Part shown: one piece after another, positions 35,013-45,828 of the stretch | Layout of the letters: the number at the start of each line of letters is the position of its first letter | Position numbering within the stretch: position 1 is the stretch's first letter | NCBI GenBank assembly: GCA_032622095.1 | Contig: CP136066.1 | Span: 106,971,319-107,035,318, forward strand | DNA length: 64,000 nt | Reading direction: 5' to 3' | Origin: Siphonodentalium dalli | Taxonomy: Eukaryota > Mollusca > Scaphopoda > Gadilida > Siphonodentaliidae | Translations under genes and position numbers: made by a program | The notes under the pieces: generated by a model | What the model was told of the DNA's origin: nothing | Database searches by the model: none | What the model saw: the letters and a program-made list of their open reading frames with translations, nothing else

Positions 35013-36033
35013 GCCCCCCTATTTTCTTTCATATTGTAGGCGATACGCAATAGGGTTAACGCGATCGTTTATCACCTCGATATCCTATTCCATTAGTGAT
35101 AACACACCGCGACGTGAACTCTCACCCCTGGTGGCTGAGGTTGAGGAGTCTAGGGCTTAGGCAGTCAAACCATCTACCCGAATATGTAACCTATACTATA
35201 TAATATTTATACCCGTTTTCGATCATATACGATCACCTTCTGCTATATGGATAAACTCTACCTTGGTGGCGGAAACCACGTGATATATGCGGCGCCCAGA
35301 GGTTATGTTCAAACTTATCGACTACTATCACTCTGTTTGAACCCACGACTTGCTCGATCTGGGACGAAATATCTGCTTGGAGTCCTAACCAACTAAATCA
35401 ACAGAGGGATTATGGAATATAACTCATATTAATTGATAGTTGGGGGTTCAAAAGAATCCCGAGTTTTTTCTTTTCGCTGTATTCATTTGCCATCGTCCGC
35501 TTCGTACCCACTGGCATCTGATGAAGACCGATCTTGCCAAATAGTCACATATATAAAACTCGTTCATTTGACTAATACTTACTGATCGGTTGCTTCCACA
35601 TATCATTCCAATTATGCCCGTATTGTATACTCTATCAATTACATCAAGTTCTTATCCCATGCCAGATCCTATCTAATTCAGCTATGGGTTCGCACAAAGC
35701 AAATTCTTATATATCTAAACCTACCGCTAGATAAATCACTGACCCGATCTCACTCGAAACAGTTTCAATGATCCGATTCATTCTTGTATACTCTATCAAT
35801 TACAACCCATTCAACACACTCATTAAATTCAATGACCCGATTCATTCTTCTATCTTTCCCTTTAAATACATTTCAATAGCATCCATTTAAATTCAATTGT
35901 TGTCCCTTTAAACCCATTGTCTACCTTTAAATTTAAATACCCCCTTAACAACACAACATAGCAACGTGTTATGTAAACATTGGCTCTTCGGCTCTTCCTC
36001 GCTTGGGGGTGAGACAGCTCAATATATACTACT

Positions 36034-36039
36034 TGTATA
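36034..36039. other. Target-site duplication, right copy (TGTATA)
   Basis: Matches 31,429-31,434 exactly. Together with the AG termini it fixes both ends of the Polinton-type element to the base. Confidence 0.88.
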
Positions 36040-36255
36040 TTTTTAAATTTTAGTCTAAAATTTAAATGAAATAATTAAAAGATAAAATTTAGCAAGTAGT
36101 AAAAGTTAATTTTATCATTTAATTTTTTTTTTTGGTTAAATAAAGGAATAATTTAAATGAAAAATTTGGTTTAAAAAAAAATGATTGACCGTGGCTCTTC
36201 CAATAATTGCGCGACTGACCTGGTCAATTGTTCTTAAGAAGTTGTTTTGAGAATT
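36040..36255. other. AT-rich flank of the Polinton-type element
   Basis: A/T-rich text with several short ATTTAAA-like palindromic runs. No gene or defined repeat is visible. Confidence 0.5.
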
Positions 36256-36470
36256 ACTATGGAGGGACATAGTTATGGCTGTGGCTTCGCGAGTAATTGA
36301 CTTGGTGACGTGATGTTAACAATCTGAACTCCAGTAAACCAAGGACGCTCCATACCAAATATAAGGTAAATAAATAATTCTTTATAAGTTGTTTTAATAT
36401 TTACTATGGAGGGAAAGAATTGTGGTGCTGGCTTCGCAACTATTTGACCCCATTGTAACAAATATAAATA
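36240..36470 (+). repeat. Tandem duplication of about 148 bp
   Basis: GTTGTTTTGAGAATTACTATGGAGGGA...GGCTTCGCGAGTAATTGACTT (36,242-36,303) recurs as GTTGTTTTAATATTTACTATGGAGGGA...GGCTTCGCAACTATTTGACCC (36,389-36,450). Confidence 0.75.
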
Positions 36471-36797
36471 TTAGTCACTCAGGCAATAGATGTATCTATT
36501 CTGTATATTAAGTTATTGGGTCTTACGTGTCTTGAGATGTCTAAATATGTTTTGATGGACAGATCGCGCAAGCGCAAGGGACCCCGCCAATCTTATTTGT
36601 TGTGCTTCGAATTGTTGACTTATTAAATATGCACATATACTTAAGAAACAGTCGTGTGCGAAGCGCGCTCCCGTAGGTCGGTTTTTGGATGCCAGTTAAT
36701 GAAAATATCATTGAAATAATCGGTTTCCCCCCAATAAACATCCATATATTCAATATACATGTTTTTGGAGCAGAATTAGGTAGACCATATTGAACGC

Positions 36798-37210
36798 CAT
36801 AATTCTGCTGTGGTTAAGTGGTCAATTACTTTGGACATTACTGTATGTAGATGGAGTTATCATTAGACCTCACATCCTTATATGGGATACAGTAATGCCC
36901 AAAGTAATTGACCACTTAACCACAGCAGAATTATGGGTAATTTTTCAGGATTTAAAATCCGGAAAAATTACCCACAATCTGCTGTGCTTAAGTGGTCAAT
37001 TACTTTGGACATTACTGTATGTGGATGGAGTTATCATTAGACCTCACATCCTTATATGGGCTACAGTAATGCCTAAAGTAATTGACCAATTAACCACAGC
37101 AGAATTAAGGGTAATTTTTCAGGATTTAAAATCTTGAAAAATTACCCATAATTCTGCTGTGGTTAAGTGATCAATTACTTTGGACATTACTGTATGTAGA
37201 TGGAGTTAAA
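36798..37210. repeat. Tandemly repeated hairpins
   Basis: The arm ATTCTGCTGTGGTTAAGTGG and its continuation to ACATTACTGTA (about 48 bp) pairs with its reverse complement at 36,888-36,935. The whole hairpin is repeated at 36,972-37,107, and a third left arm follows at 37,148-37,195 without a partner. The linkers are themselves hairpins (GGTAATTTTTC ... GAAAAATTACC). The repeat period is about 175 bp. Confidence 0.9.
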
Positions 37211-37399
37211 CCTCACATCAGTTTGTTGGGGATTTGGACCTTGACTTGGGACCTTTTTTTTTTTAACGCAACAAATGCGAGTACACCTTATACACAAATT
37301 TCTGATGTAGCCAGAGTTTTTATTGGATAATATTAGTTTGAAGCCTGCTTACATTTCAATATGTTGTCAGTTTTGTATTCTCTGCAGCAGCTAGAACTC

Positions 37400-38310
37400 G
37401 GCGCGTTGAAGCAAAAGTTATAAAAGAAAAATGTGTACGTAACGAGACTATAATACAAATGAAAAAATAAATTGAGGGAGGGGTGGGCATTACAGGGAAC
37501 TAAGGGTTGAACCGATATAAATCTGTAGAGCGATAACGACCAATGTTGACATATTATGCATCTCAACTCTACTGTTGCAACAAGGTTATAAAATAGGGGG
37601 GGGGGGTGTCAGAATTTTAGTCATCTCTATATAGTGCCAGAATAGTAATTTATGGACTTCTATAGTGGTACAATACAAATTAGAATCAAATGATAAAAAA
37701 TATGTATGTAACACAACTATACCGATGAAAGTAAAAATAATAATTTAGGCCGGGATAAGATGTTGGTTTGGTTATATGGACTCGGAGAAAAAGGGGTTCG
37801 TACCGATGAACTGACATAAATTAGTGGAGCGATGTTGCCATGTAATGCATCGCGACTGTACTAAAGCAGCAATGATATAAAATTGGGGGGGCCCCGGGGG
37901 GGTCGGAAATTATCTCTATCTCTATAGATGGCACCAGAATTATATAGAAAGGAATAGCAATTGATATACGTATACGGTATACTATAGTAATACCATAGAC
38001 ATATAAGTACAAGTGTCACTCAATAAAATATTTCGTAACGTGACTATAGCGATGAAAAAAATAAATAAATTGGACTGGGATTAGAGATTGGGTTGGTTAT
38101 ATGTGGATAATTGGATATGGAATTCATACCGATGAAATGATACAAATTAGTGGAGCGATAAAGACCAATGTTGACACTTAGTCAGGCTACGCGGGGGAAA
38201 TAGGGGTTGATACGATAGACCGAAATAAATTTGTCGAGTGATAATGACCAATGTTGACGTATAAAGTAACGCGACTGTACTGTTGCACAATTATCATGTA
38301 GAACCAGTCA
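37400..38310. repeat. Degenerate tandem block with G runs
   Basis: The segment AAATTAGTGGAGCGATAA...GACCAATGTTGACATATTATGCATC...CGACTGTACTGTTGCA recurs near 37,519, 37,815, 38,146 and 38,222 with strong divergence. Two units carry G runs, one of them (37,885-37,902) a GGGGGGGCCCCGGGGGGG palindrome-like stretch. No coding capacity is evident. Confidence 0.65.
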
Positions 38311-38369
38311 AATATGGACTCTGGTGCCAATATGGAACAGCTCAGAAAACATTTGAAGGGCCCTAAAAT

Positions 38370-38745
38370 TTATGGGATCTGCCATACAAATCGATTTATG
38401 TTGATAAATCTCTTATTTTTCAAAATTTTAAGCTGAGACTTGGTGTGTTTGAGTGGGATACGTATATATTCCTAAAATGATAGGATACAGCACATAATTA
38501 TGTTTTAGGTGGAAGAAATGAATTTTTTTCGATGATAAAATTTAACAATAAGTTAAATTTTAATAACATGGGATTTGCAAATAAAATCGATTTATGTTGA
38601 CAAAACTGTCATTTTTCAAAATTTTGAGTTGAGAATTCGTGTGTCTGTGTGTAATACTTATATATTCTTAAAATGACAGAGTCCAGCGCGTAATTATCTT
38701 TTAGATGGAAGAAATTGAATTTGTTTTCGATAACCATCTACGGCC
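38370..38745 (+). repeat. Two-unit tandem repeat, about 190 bp
   Basis: AAATCGATTTATGTTGA...ATTTTTCAAAATTTTAAGCTGAG (38,387 on) recurs as AAATCGATTTATGTTGA...ATTTTTCAAAATTTTGAGTTGAG (38,585 on). Both are followed by a GTGTGTTTGAGTGGGA-like stretch, TATATTC, TAAAATGA and GAAGAAAT. Confidence 0.75.
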
Positions 38746-38989
38746 GTACTACCAGACTACGGCCGGGTTTATCGACTCAATCGAGTACGCTATTTTATAA
38801 ACAAACTTTTGTCAATAGCCGTTTTGGTCAAACTAAACCTTTTTCGACCGGGAAAGCAGATCCGAATAGTAGCTAAGATGTATTTAGATAGAATTATCAA
38901 AAGAATTTGACCGATTAGGGTGCATTTTAAAAGAATCGAGTGGAGAAATCTTGGTGACATTTTCATAAAACACGCCGATAATTCCAAAG

Positions 38990-39639
38990 ATAAAAGATGG
39001 CGGTTACTACAAAAAAAACAGACATGCGCACTCCAATTAAAATTACCCATAATTCAGTTCACTACACCAGGGGCTCCCAACAGGTTATACAATATTTTCA
39101 GGCTATCAGATTATTTATATTTTCGACTTTAAGTTTACAATTTGAGCCTGTCCTCACTCTATCGATACGATTTATCATAAACATATTATACACCAGTGGC
39201 GTTAACTTTACAACTTCGGCATCTACGTGATTATATCGGTACGATTCAGTAAGGTACAAACAATCTCCATAAAATACCCACAATTCAGTTCACTACATGC
39301 AGGGGCTCCCAATAGGTTATTCCCATTTATTATGGGCTCCCAATAGGTTATACAATATTTTCAGGCTATCAGATTATTTATATTTTCAACAAGATATTAT
39401 TACACCGGTGACTTTAAGTTTACAATTTGAGCCTGTCCTGACTCTATCGATAGGATTTATCATATTTTCATAAACGTATTATACACCGCTGGCGTTAACT
39501 TTACAATTTCGGCATCTACGTGATTATATCGGTACGATTGAGTAAGGTACAAACAATCTCCAAGAATACATTCGCCCTGTACTCCATGCGATATAAAAAA
39601 AAACAAATGCTAGAAACACCACACTAGGTGGCGTAATGA
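38990..39639 (+). repeat. Left arm of 640-bp inverted repeat pair
   Basis: Reverse complement of 44,722-45,352 with small indels. Inner ends read GTGGCGTAATGA here and TCATTACGCCAC on the right; outer ends read ATAAAAGATGG here and CCATCTTTTAT on the right. The arm itself contains two tandem sub-units carrying GGGGCTCCCAA, CAGGCTATCAGATTATTTAT, TGAGCCTGTCCT and GGCATCTACGTGATTATATC. Together with the right arm it brackets the pseudogene at 39,683-42,103. Confidence 0.9.
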
Positions 39640-39682
39640 TTAAACATGGCATGGATGTACATCGGCAGGCAACAGAGTATCT

Positions 39683-42103
39683 CAACCAGGACAAATCCCA
39701 GTGATTACGTTTGACCAGCCTCTGTTCATGCTCGCCACATACGTACAATGGAAATGGCCAGATCTCTATGGCGAGAAAGTCTATGTAGTTATGATGGGTG
39801 GACTGCACATTGAGAAGGCGCTATGGAACACTGTTGGCGATTTATTAGATGGGTCAGGTTGGACGACAGCTCTCATTGAATCTGAAGTTGCTTCATCTGG
39901 AACAGGTGATTCATTCCTGAAAGTATCACACATTACCAGGACTCGGCATGCCCACTAGGTCACTGTTCTTGTTCTTCACAGGCTACTGAATGAAGCATTC
40001 AAACAGAGATCTAAGTTGATGAGAGTTTCAGCAACTGGCTGAAACAAATATGTAAGAAATCTCCCACGTTCAAGTTCTGGCACATGATCGCACACTATGA
40101 GATTCTGATTCTCATATTTGTTAGAGCCCATCGGGAGAGAAACTTCCCATTGTATGTTACTGTATTAGAGGCACTCGTACCATTGTTCTTTGCGTTAGAC
40201 CATGTGAACTATTCTCGGTGGCTGCCTGTACACATCAGAGACATGAAGGCGCTGCCACAAGAGATCAAAGATGAGTTTGAAACTCGGAATCACTGGACAA
40301 TCGCAAAGTCGTCACACAAATACTCTGCGATCCCAATGGACCAAGCGCATGAGCAGGAGAATAAAGTGGTGAAAGCATCCGGTGGTGCAATAGGACTCAC
40401 TGAGAATCCAGTTGCCTTCAGACGCTGGATGACCGCTGGACCCGAGCTTGCCAGACTTCTGAGACAGTACGAGAACGGATATCTTCATGACGATGATCCG
40501 GAAAACCCCGCTAACTTCGAACACCATGAACAGGGACTTGCAGCACAGAAACACCTTCCAGCGACAGGTTGATAGCCTATCTAACACAACACGCCAGATG
40601 GGAAATCCCTTCCTGGATGACTTCCCATAGTTGGTAACTCGTAACTGCGCGAATGAGGCGGTAGTGAATACAATCCGTACACTGGAACTTGAAGACACAG
40701 GCACAAAGAGGTATCAAGAGTATGTGAATACTGTGCTCGTGGATCGGAGTCACTCCATACATGATACGATCTCAAAGAATTCGCTACCCCTGTTCTCAAC
40801 AAAGCTCAAAGTCAGAACGAAGGGTTGCAAGAAAGTAAAGGTGCTTGAGAACAATGTGGCACTATTCGGCCAGTTATACATATCTTTACAAAATAGAGAT
40901 GGTGACATCAGTGAATTATTTGCACACGAAGTTCAGTCATATCCTCCATCCCTGTCTGAGTTTGGAAAGCTTAATCTGTCTGGTACAAAATGTCATATGT
41001 TACAATGTATCGATGAACCAAACCAGACAGAGGCACCTGTATTATATGACTGCAAAGTTCTGGATGGTGCAGTGACAGTACATGCATTGCCTGTAACAAA
41101 TGTCTCAACATTCCAGGAATATGCTGACAATGTGTTTATACCCCACCTGGAACGTCAGCTGCGTGACACAAAGCGAGTGGATGTTGTGTGGGACGAATAC
41201 CGGCCAGATAGCCTGAATGAGGGAACCAGGGACAAACGAGGCAAAGGTGTGCGTAGGAACGTATCAGGTGACACCAAGCTGTCGGGCAACTGGAATGACT
41301 TCCTCCGTGACCCAATCAACAAGAAGGAACTCTTTGAATTCCTGTCGTCAAAAGTTGCGGATTGCAGCATCCCTCCTGAGTGTTCGGTATATATCACAGC
41401 TGGAGAGCATGTTACATGTGTTGGAACGCAGATCGAAATGTCCAGCTGCAATCAGGAAGAAGCAGACACTAGGATTGTGGTTCACGTGAAGCATGATTTG
41501 AAGAATGGAGCAAAATCCATCCAGGTGCGAACAGTGGACACAGACGTCGTCGTTGTTCTTATCGGTGTGTTTCGTGACCTATCTCAGATAAATGCTGATT
41601 TTGATCTCTGGGTAGCATTTGGAACTGGAAAGAACTACACTCATTACAGCATCAACGCCATTTGTGCCCATCTTGGTGAACAGAAATCATGTTCCCTGCC
41701 CGTTTTCCACTCCTTGTCAGGATGTGATACTACATCAGCGTTTAGAGGGAAATGGAAGAAATCGTTCTGGCAGGCATGGAATGCTTATGAGGAAGTTTCT
41801 GATGCCTTTGTTCATCTTGCCGTACATCCGTTTGAGCATCTTGACTTACATTCTGAACCATTTCAAAGAATCGAGAGACTAGTTGTCGTAGTTTATGACA
41901 AAACAAGTAACGCCATGAATGTTAACAGTGTCCGGATGGAGCTGTTCAGTCAGAAAAGGCAAGCTGTTGACAAGATACCACATACTCAGAATGCACTACT
42001 CCAGCACACTAGGAGGGCAGTATACCAGGCTGGCATCTGGACAACATGCATGTTATCTCAACAAACTAATCCTTGTCCAACCGACTATGCGTCACTCCCC
42101 TAA
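39683..42103 (+). pseudogene. C-terminal two thirds of expanded uncharacterised gene family
   Basis: This belongs to the same family as 30,745-31,212. Recognised blocks in order are GQIPVITFDQPLFMLATYVQ, VVMMGGLHIE, SFLKVSHITRTRHAH, HRERNFPLYV, ALDHVNYSRWLPVHIRDM, IPMDQAHEQENKVVKASGGA, MGNPFLDDFP, then 490 uninterrupted codons from 40,631. The latter contain VDVVWDEYRPDSL, NQEEADTRIVVHV, VRTVDTDVVVVLIG, DLWVAFGTG and VFHSLSGCDTTSAF. The spaced acidic residues in the last blocks resemble a PIN/FEN-type nuclease fold, which is my inference; the family has no assigned function that I know of. Damage: in-frame TAG at 39,956, a frameshift near 40,000, an extra base at about 40,552 and TAG at 40,628. 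The C-terminus is lost after 42,103. The first ~200 residues expected upstream are absent here. Confidence 0.75.
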
Positions 42104-43040
42104 TTTGTTCGATTATAAAAATGCATTCTTTCTCATAAATTTGCAGAGAACACCTTTAAGTCGGACGAATAAGGAGTCCACGATGTGTATAACAAAATAT
42201 TTTTTTAATGGACCTGAGTCACCTGACGCATTCGCAGTGGTACATGAGCTGCAATCAAACAGAAGTCTATGAGCGCATCGGCACTGAATAGAGCATGTAG
42301 AGTTATCTGGTTAAATTGCTGATTTTACATGTATACTTGGAGATACTTATCTCACAGACTTTTATAAACTGTATTTTATTTCGTTTGAATCCACGTCGAA
42401 TGCATGGTCAGGTATCCCTTTAACTAAATTTACTTTATATGGTGATACTTCGCTCATCGATTAATCAAGTCAATTGCATGCAATGCCCCTTTTCGGTCCG
42501 AAACGTACCGTATATACATTAGTGGGAGTGACCCCTACCAAATTCCTTTTTCACCCGGGGTAAACATTTCGTTGAATTATAAACATTTTACGTGTGTGCG
42601 ATTATATATTGATGAATTTACTCTAATAATGTGGTCTCTCCCTCTCTCCTTGTTCTCTTTAAAACGACCTATATAGTATAAAACGATGGAGTCGGAAAAA
42701 TAAGTTATCTGAAGTTTTCCCATTATATCAGAAATTGTATCGATATTATGATTATACCAGCAAAATGTGTTGCCCATATGATATCCAAAAATAAAGTGGA
42801 TGAATGTGCTTGTTATTGACAATTATCAATAATAACTCTGTCGTGATAGAATGAAAATTGATCATCTCTAAATTTTATTGTTAATTACTTGTAAGTCGAA
42901 GTTATATACTAATACTTAAAGGAGAGAGAATCCACTTTTGTTTTGTAACCTCGTAACAATTGTTATCCCTATGAATATGTATATACACGTGAATATGTAT
43001 ATAGTATCTATTTCCGCCTGTTATATTATGTATTATATCT
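42104..43040. other. Spacer after the pseudogene
   Basis: No supported gene. Short remnants of the family's lost C-terminus may lie in the first 170 bases, but I could not align them. Confidence 0.45.
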
Positions 43041-43095
43041 CAAACACTGTTTTTACAGTTTAATGGGAAATAAACATATTGTATTGTATTGTAAT
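43040..43095 (+). repeat. Possible 3' tail of a non-LTR retroposon
   Basis: Poly(A)-signal-like AAATAAA is followed by a TATTGTATTGTATTGTA run, after TTTACAGTTTAATGGG. Short tandem tails of this kind are typical of CR1/L2-type retroposons. No reverse transcriptase is visible upstream, so the copy would be heavily 5'-truncated. A similar (ATTG)n run lies at 50,809-50,830. Confidence 0.4.
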
Positions 43096-43214
43096 TTAAG
43101 TGATGCTATCCCGCACAGTAGGCTAGCACCTCTCCCCATCTCATTCTGCTTAGACCTCATATTCTGGGAAGCATCGATAGTCTCAAATTAGCATTGTTTT
43201 TTAGTTACCTTTTC

Positions 43215-43455
43215 CCTTTTGTTCAATTTCTAATATCCCATAATTTGCAGAAGATAAAATGCATTAACGAGGTGACCAGTGGGTGCGCATCACCAAAATC
43301 ATCTGGGAAACATCCCATAGCCCAGTTGAGGCCTAAGCAGAATGAGCTTCTCAAATGGTGAATGTTGTGACATTACTGTATAGCATCACTAAATTCATCA
43401 TCTGGGGACCTCATTTTGCAAATGTCAGTCACACTATTTCAAGGCTTGTCTATAT
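43215..43455 (+). repeat. Dispersed repeat module, copy 2
   Basis: Diverged copy of 1-245, with landmarks as listed there. The internal hairpin is degraded here: only one arm keeps GGGGACCTCATT. It is followed after about 400 bp by the 21-bp minisatellite. Confidence 0.75.
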
Positions 43456-43457
43456 AC

Positions 43458-43669
43458 CCACCAGGATCCAACTTTCTGAATGCATGGAATCCTCATTTCT
43501 ATCAAGCCAAACAGAATTCTCCTGATCTCAATGCTGACTTCTACTGTGGAGTTTACTGTCTGAAGGAATTGTCCATCAAGCGTGAGGGAAACATTTACCG
43601 GGATCTCAGGAGGATATGGAGACATGGCAAGGTGGTGAATGACAAACACCCCATGACCATTTGTGCCTG
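43458..43669 (+). CDS. Possible unrecognised coding fragment
   Basis: An open frame ending in TGA at 43,667-43,669 reads NPHFYQAKQNSPDLNADFYC and GVYCLKELSIKREGNIYRDL among other segments. Its base composition is less AT-rich than its surroundings and looks more protein-like than the neighbouring frames. I do not recognise a family. It lies between the dispersed module and the minisatellite, and may be an exon relic carried by that element. Confidence 0.3.
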
Positions 43670-43834
43670 AAATGTCATGAGAACTTATGAAACAATTTGG
43701 TAACAGAACGAATTATTCTAGTCAGATGTAAAAGTATAGTGAACTATACTGCTGGTGCGTAAACCAGCTAAGCTATTGGGATTGACAGATGCTGTGTAAA
43801 CACAGTACCAGAGACTGGGACTAAGTAAAATGTA

Positions 43835-44600
43835 TGGAACGCCATAGCTGCCTTATATTGGCGATTGTCATTATATGTAGATACTTTGTCATTATATGCA
43901 GATACTTTGTCATTATATGCAGATAGTTTGTCACTATATGTAGATACTTTGTCTTTATTTGCAGACACTTTGTCATTATATGCAGATACTTTGTCATTAT
44001 ATGCAGATAGTATGTCATTATATGTATATACTTTGTCATTATATGCAGATATTTCGTCTTTATATGCAGATACTGTATCATTATATGCAGACACTTTGTC
44101 ATTATATGCAGATAGTTTGTCATTATATGCAGATACTTTGTCATTATATGTAGATACTTTGTCTTTATATGCAGATACCGCACCCTGGTATTATATGTAG
44201 ATGTTTTGTCTTTATATGCAGACACTTTGGCATTATATGCAGATACTTTGTCAGTATAAGTAGATATTTTGGCATTATATGCAGATACTTTGTCATTATA
44301 TGTAGATACTTTGGCGTTATATGCAGATAGTTTGTCATTATATGCAGATATTTTGTCATTATATGCAGATACCGTACCCTGTCATTATATGTAGATATTT
44401 TGTCTTTATTTGCAGACACTTTGTCATTATATGCAGACACTTTGTCATTATATGTAGATACGTTGGCATTATATGCAGATAATTGGTCATTATATGTAGA
44501 TATTTTGTCATTATATGCAGCTATTGTGTGTTTATATGCAGATACTTTGGCATTATATGCAGATACTTTGTCATTATATGCGGATACTTTTCATTATACG
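43835..44600 (+). repeat. 21-bp minisatellite, array A
   Basis: About 35 units of CATTATATGCAGATACTTTG plus one base, with variants (GTAGATAC, TCTTTATATG, GATAGTTTG). The array starts after TATGGAACGCCATAGCTGCC TTATATTGGCGA, a flank found in inverted orientation beside array B at 51,775-52,672. The unit length is a multiple of three, so several frames on both strands stay open. These translate as seven-residue repeats and are not genes. The array is interrupted twice by a GATACCGCACCCTG-like variant. Confidence 0.95.
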
Positions 44601-44721
44601 TTCGTTCCATGATATTATATAAAATCAGGTCTCTGGGTCACTGCTTTATGTAGAGCAGATAACATGTGCGGAGGTACAGTTCTGATCGTAACATCTCCCT
44701 TTTTCTTTTTATTTGACATAG

Positions 44722-45352
44722 TCATTACGCCACCTAGTGTGGTGTTACTTGCATTTGTTTTTTTTATATCGCATGGAGTACAGGGCGAATGTATTCTTGG
44801 AGATTGTTTGTACCTTACTCAATCGTACCGATATAATCACGTAGATGCCGAAATTGTAAAGTTAACGCCAGCGGTGTATAATACGTTTATGAAAATATGA
44901 TAAATCCTATCGATAGAGTCAGGACAGGCTCAAATTGTAAACTTAAAGTCACCGGTGTAATAATATGTTGTTGAAAATATAAATAATCTGATAGCCTGAA
45001 AATATTGTATAACCTATTGGGAGCCCATAATAAATGGGAATAACCTATTGGGAGCCCCTTCTGTATTTTATGGAGATTGTTTGTACCTTACTGAATCGTA
45101 CCGATATAATCACGTAGATGCCGAAGTTGTAAAGTTAACGCCACTGGTGTATAATATGTTTATGATAAATCGTATCGATAGAGTGAGGACAGGCTCAAAT
45201 TGTAAACTTAAAGTCGAAAATATAAATAATCTGATAGCCTGAAAACATTGTATAACCTGTTGGGAGCCCCCTGGTGTAGTGAACTGAATTATGGGTAATT
45301 TTAATTGGAGTGCGCATGTCTGTTTTTTTTGTAGTAACGGCCATCTTTTATT
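44722..45352 (-). repeat. Right arm of 640-bp inverted repeat pair
   Basis: Mirror of 38,990-39,639. It lacks about 19 bp present in the left arm near 45,060. The first ~75 bases (TCATTACGCCACCTAGTGTG ... ACAGGGCGAATGTATTCTTG) have a third, diverged relative at 47,024-47,110. Confidence 0.9.
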
Positions 45353-45590
45353 TTCTGCATGCGCAGTCTATATGCGTTCTTTTGGGGAAATTCGCTATTT
45401 TGGTTAAGTGAAACAATGGTATGAGTTCAATGTTTGTTTGTATATAAGAAAGTATATTGAATTTTGGAGGCCGACAATTGTATCTATTTGAAGATTAAAA
45501 GTTGCTTGTGTGTATTTAGCTGTGCATGGTTCGTTAATTAGGCCAGCCTATTGTCATATTAGAACGTCTCCAATAACATACAACCTCTCT
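45353..45590. other. Spacer, nothing recognised
   Basis: Short unassigned stretch between the inverted-repeat arm and a small duplication. Confidence 0.5.
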
Positions 45591-45597
45591 GCAGTTA

Positions 45598-45668
45598 ACA
45601 TTGTGAATTTGGCAACAGTCCAAGCAGGCCCTCTAATGGAGCACTGTGAATTTGGCAACAGTCCAAGA
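45598..45668 (+). repeat. Short direct duplication
   Basis: TGTGAATTTGGCAACAGTCC AAG occurs twice, about 46 bases apart. Confidence 0.75.
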
Positions 45669-45686
45669 CACGTGGGGTATATATAG

Positions 45687-45828
45687 AATACACACGTAGT
45701 GTTTCTGAATACCAAATTTACACCACGAGTGGGATTGATGGTTTACCACACGAGCTTTAGCGAGTGTGGTAAATCATCAATCCCACGAGTGGTGTAAATT
45801 TGGTATTCAGAAACACTACGTGTGTATT
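45687..45828. repeat. Foldback MITE-like hairpin, about 65-bp arms
   Basis: 45,687-45,751 pairs almost perfectly with 45,764-45,828, leaving a 12-base loop GAGCTTTAGCGA. The arms contain TTCTGAATACCAAATTTACA and CCACGAGTGGGATTGATG. I associate this hairpin type with dispersed elements in molluscan and other invertebrate genomes. Confidence 0.9.

Larger units (their letters stand above)
31435..36033. mobile_element. Polinton/Maverick-type element, single-gene derivative
   Basis: A 4,599-bp unit bounded by 1,491-bp terminal inverted repeats that start 5'-AGTAGTATATATTGAG, with a perfect 6-bp target duplication (TGTATA). AG termini, a 6-bp duplication and an A32/FtsK-like packaging ATPase are the combination known for Polintons. 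Complete Polintons are usually 15-20 kb and encode DNA polymerase B, integrase, protease and capsid proteins. None of these is here, and only the ATPase-like gene remains in about 1.6 kb of unique DNA. The element is thus a deletion derivative that would need proteins supplied in trans. Only scattered differences separate the two terminal repeats (for example at 31,940 against its mirror, and one codon in the ATPase tail). This suggests a recent insertion or recent conversion of the repeats. Confidence 0.88.
34543..36033 (-). repeat. Right terminal inverted repeat (1,491 bp)
   Basis: Mirror of 31,435-32,925. It starts inside the ATPase reading frame (codon 448 of 537), so the gene's 3' end, its stop codon and its polyadenylation signals all belong to the repeat. 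Inverted repeats of this length are within the known Polinton range, but ending inside a gene is unusual. Confidence 0.95.

Noticed and set aside
43416..43670. Replication or helicase protein of a Helitron between the module and the minisatellite
   Set aside because: The open fragment has no motif of a Rep or helicase domain that I can identify. I listed it only as an unrecognised coding fragment.
43835..44600. CRISPR-like array of short regular repeats
   Set aside because: Units are contiguous 21-mers without unique spacers, in a eukaryotic context and with no cas genes.
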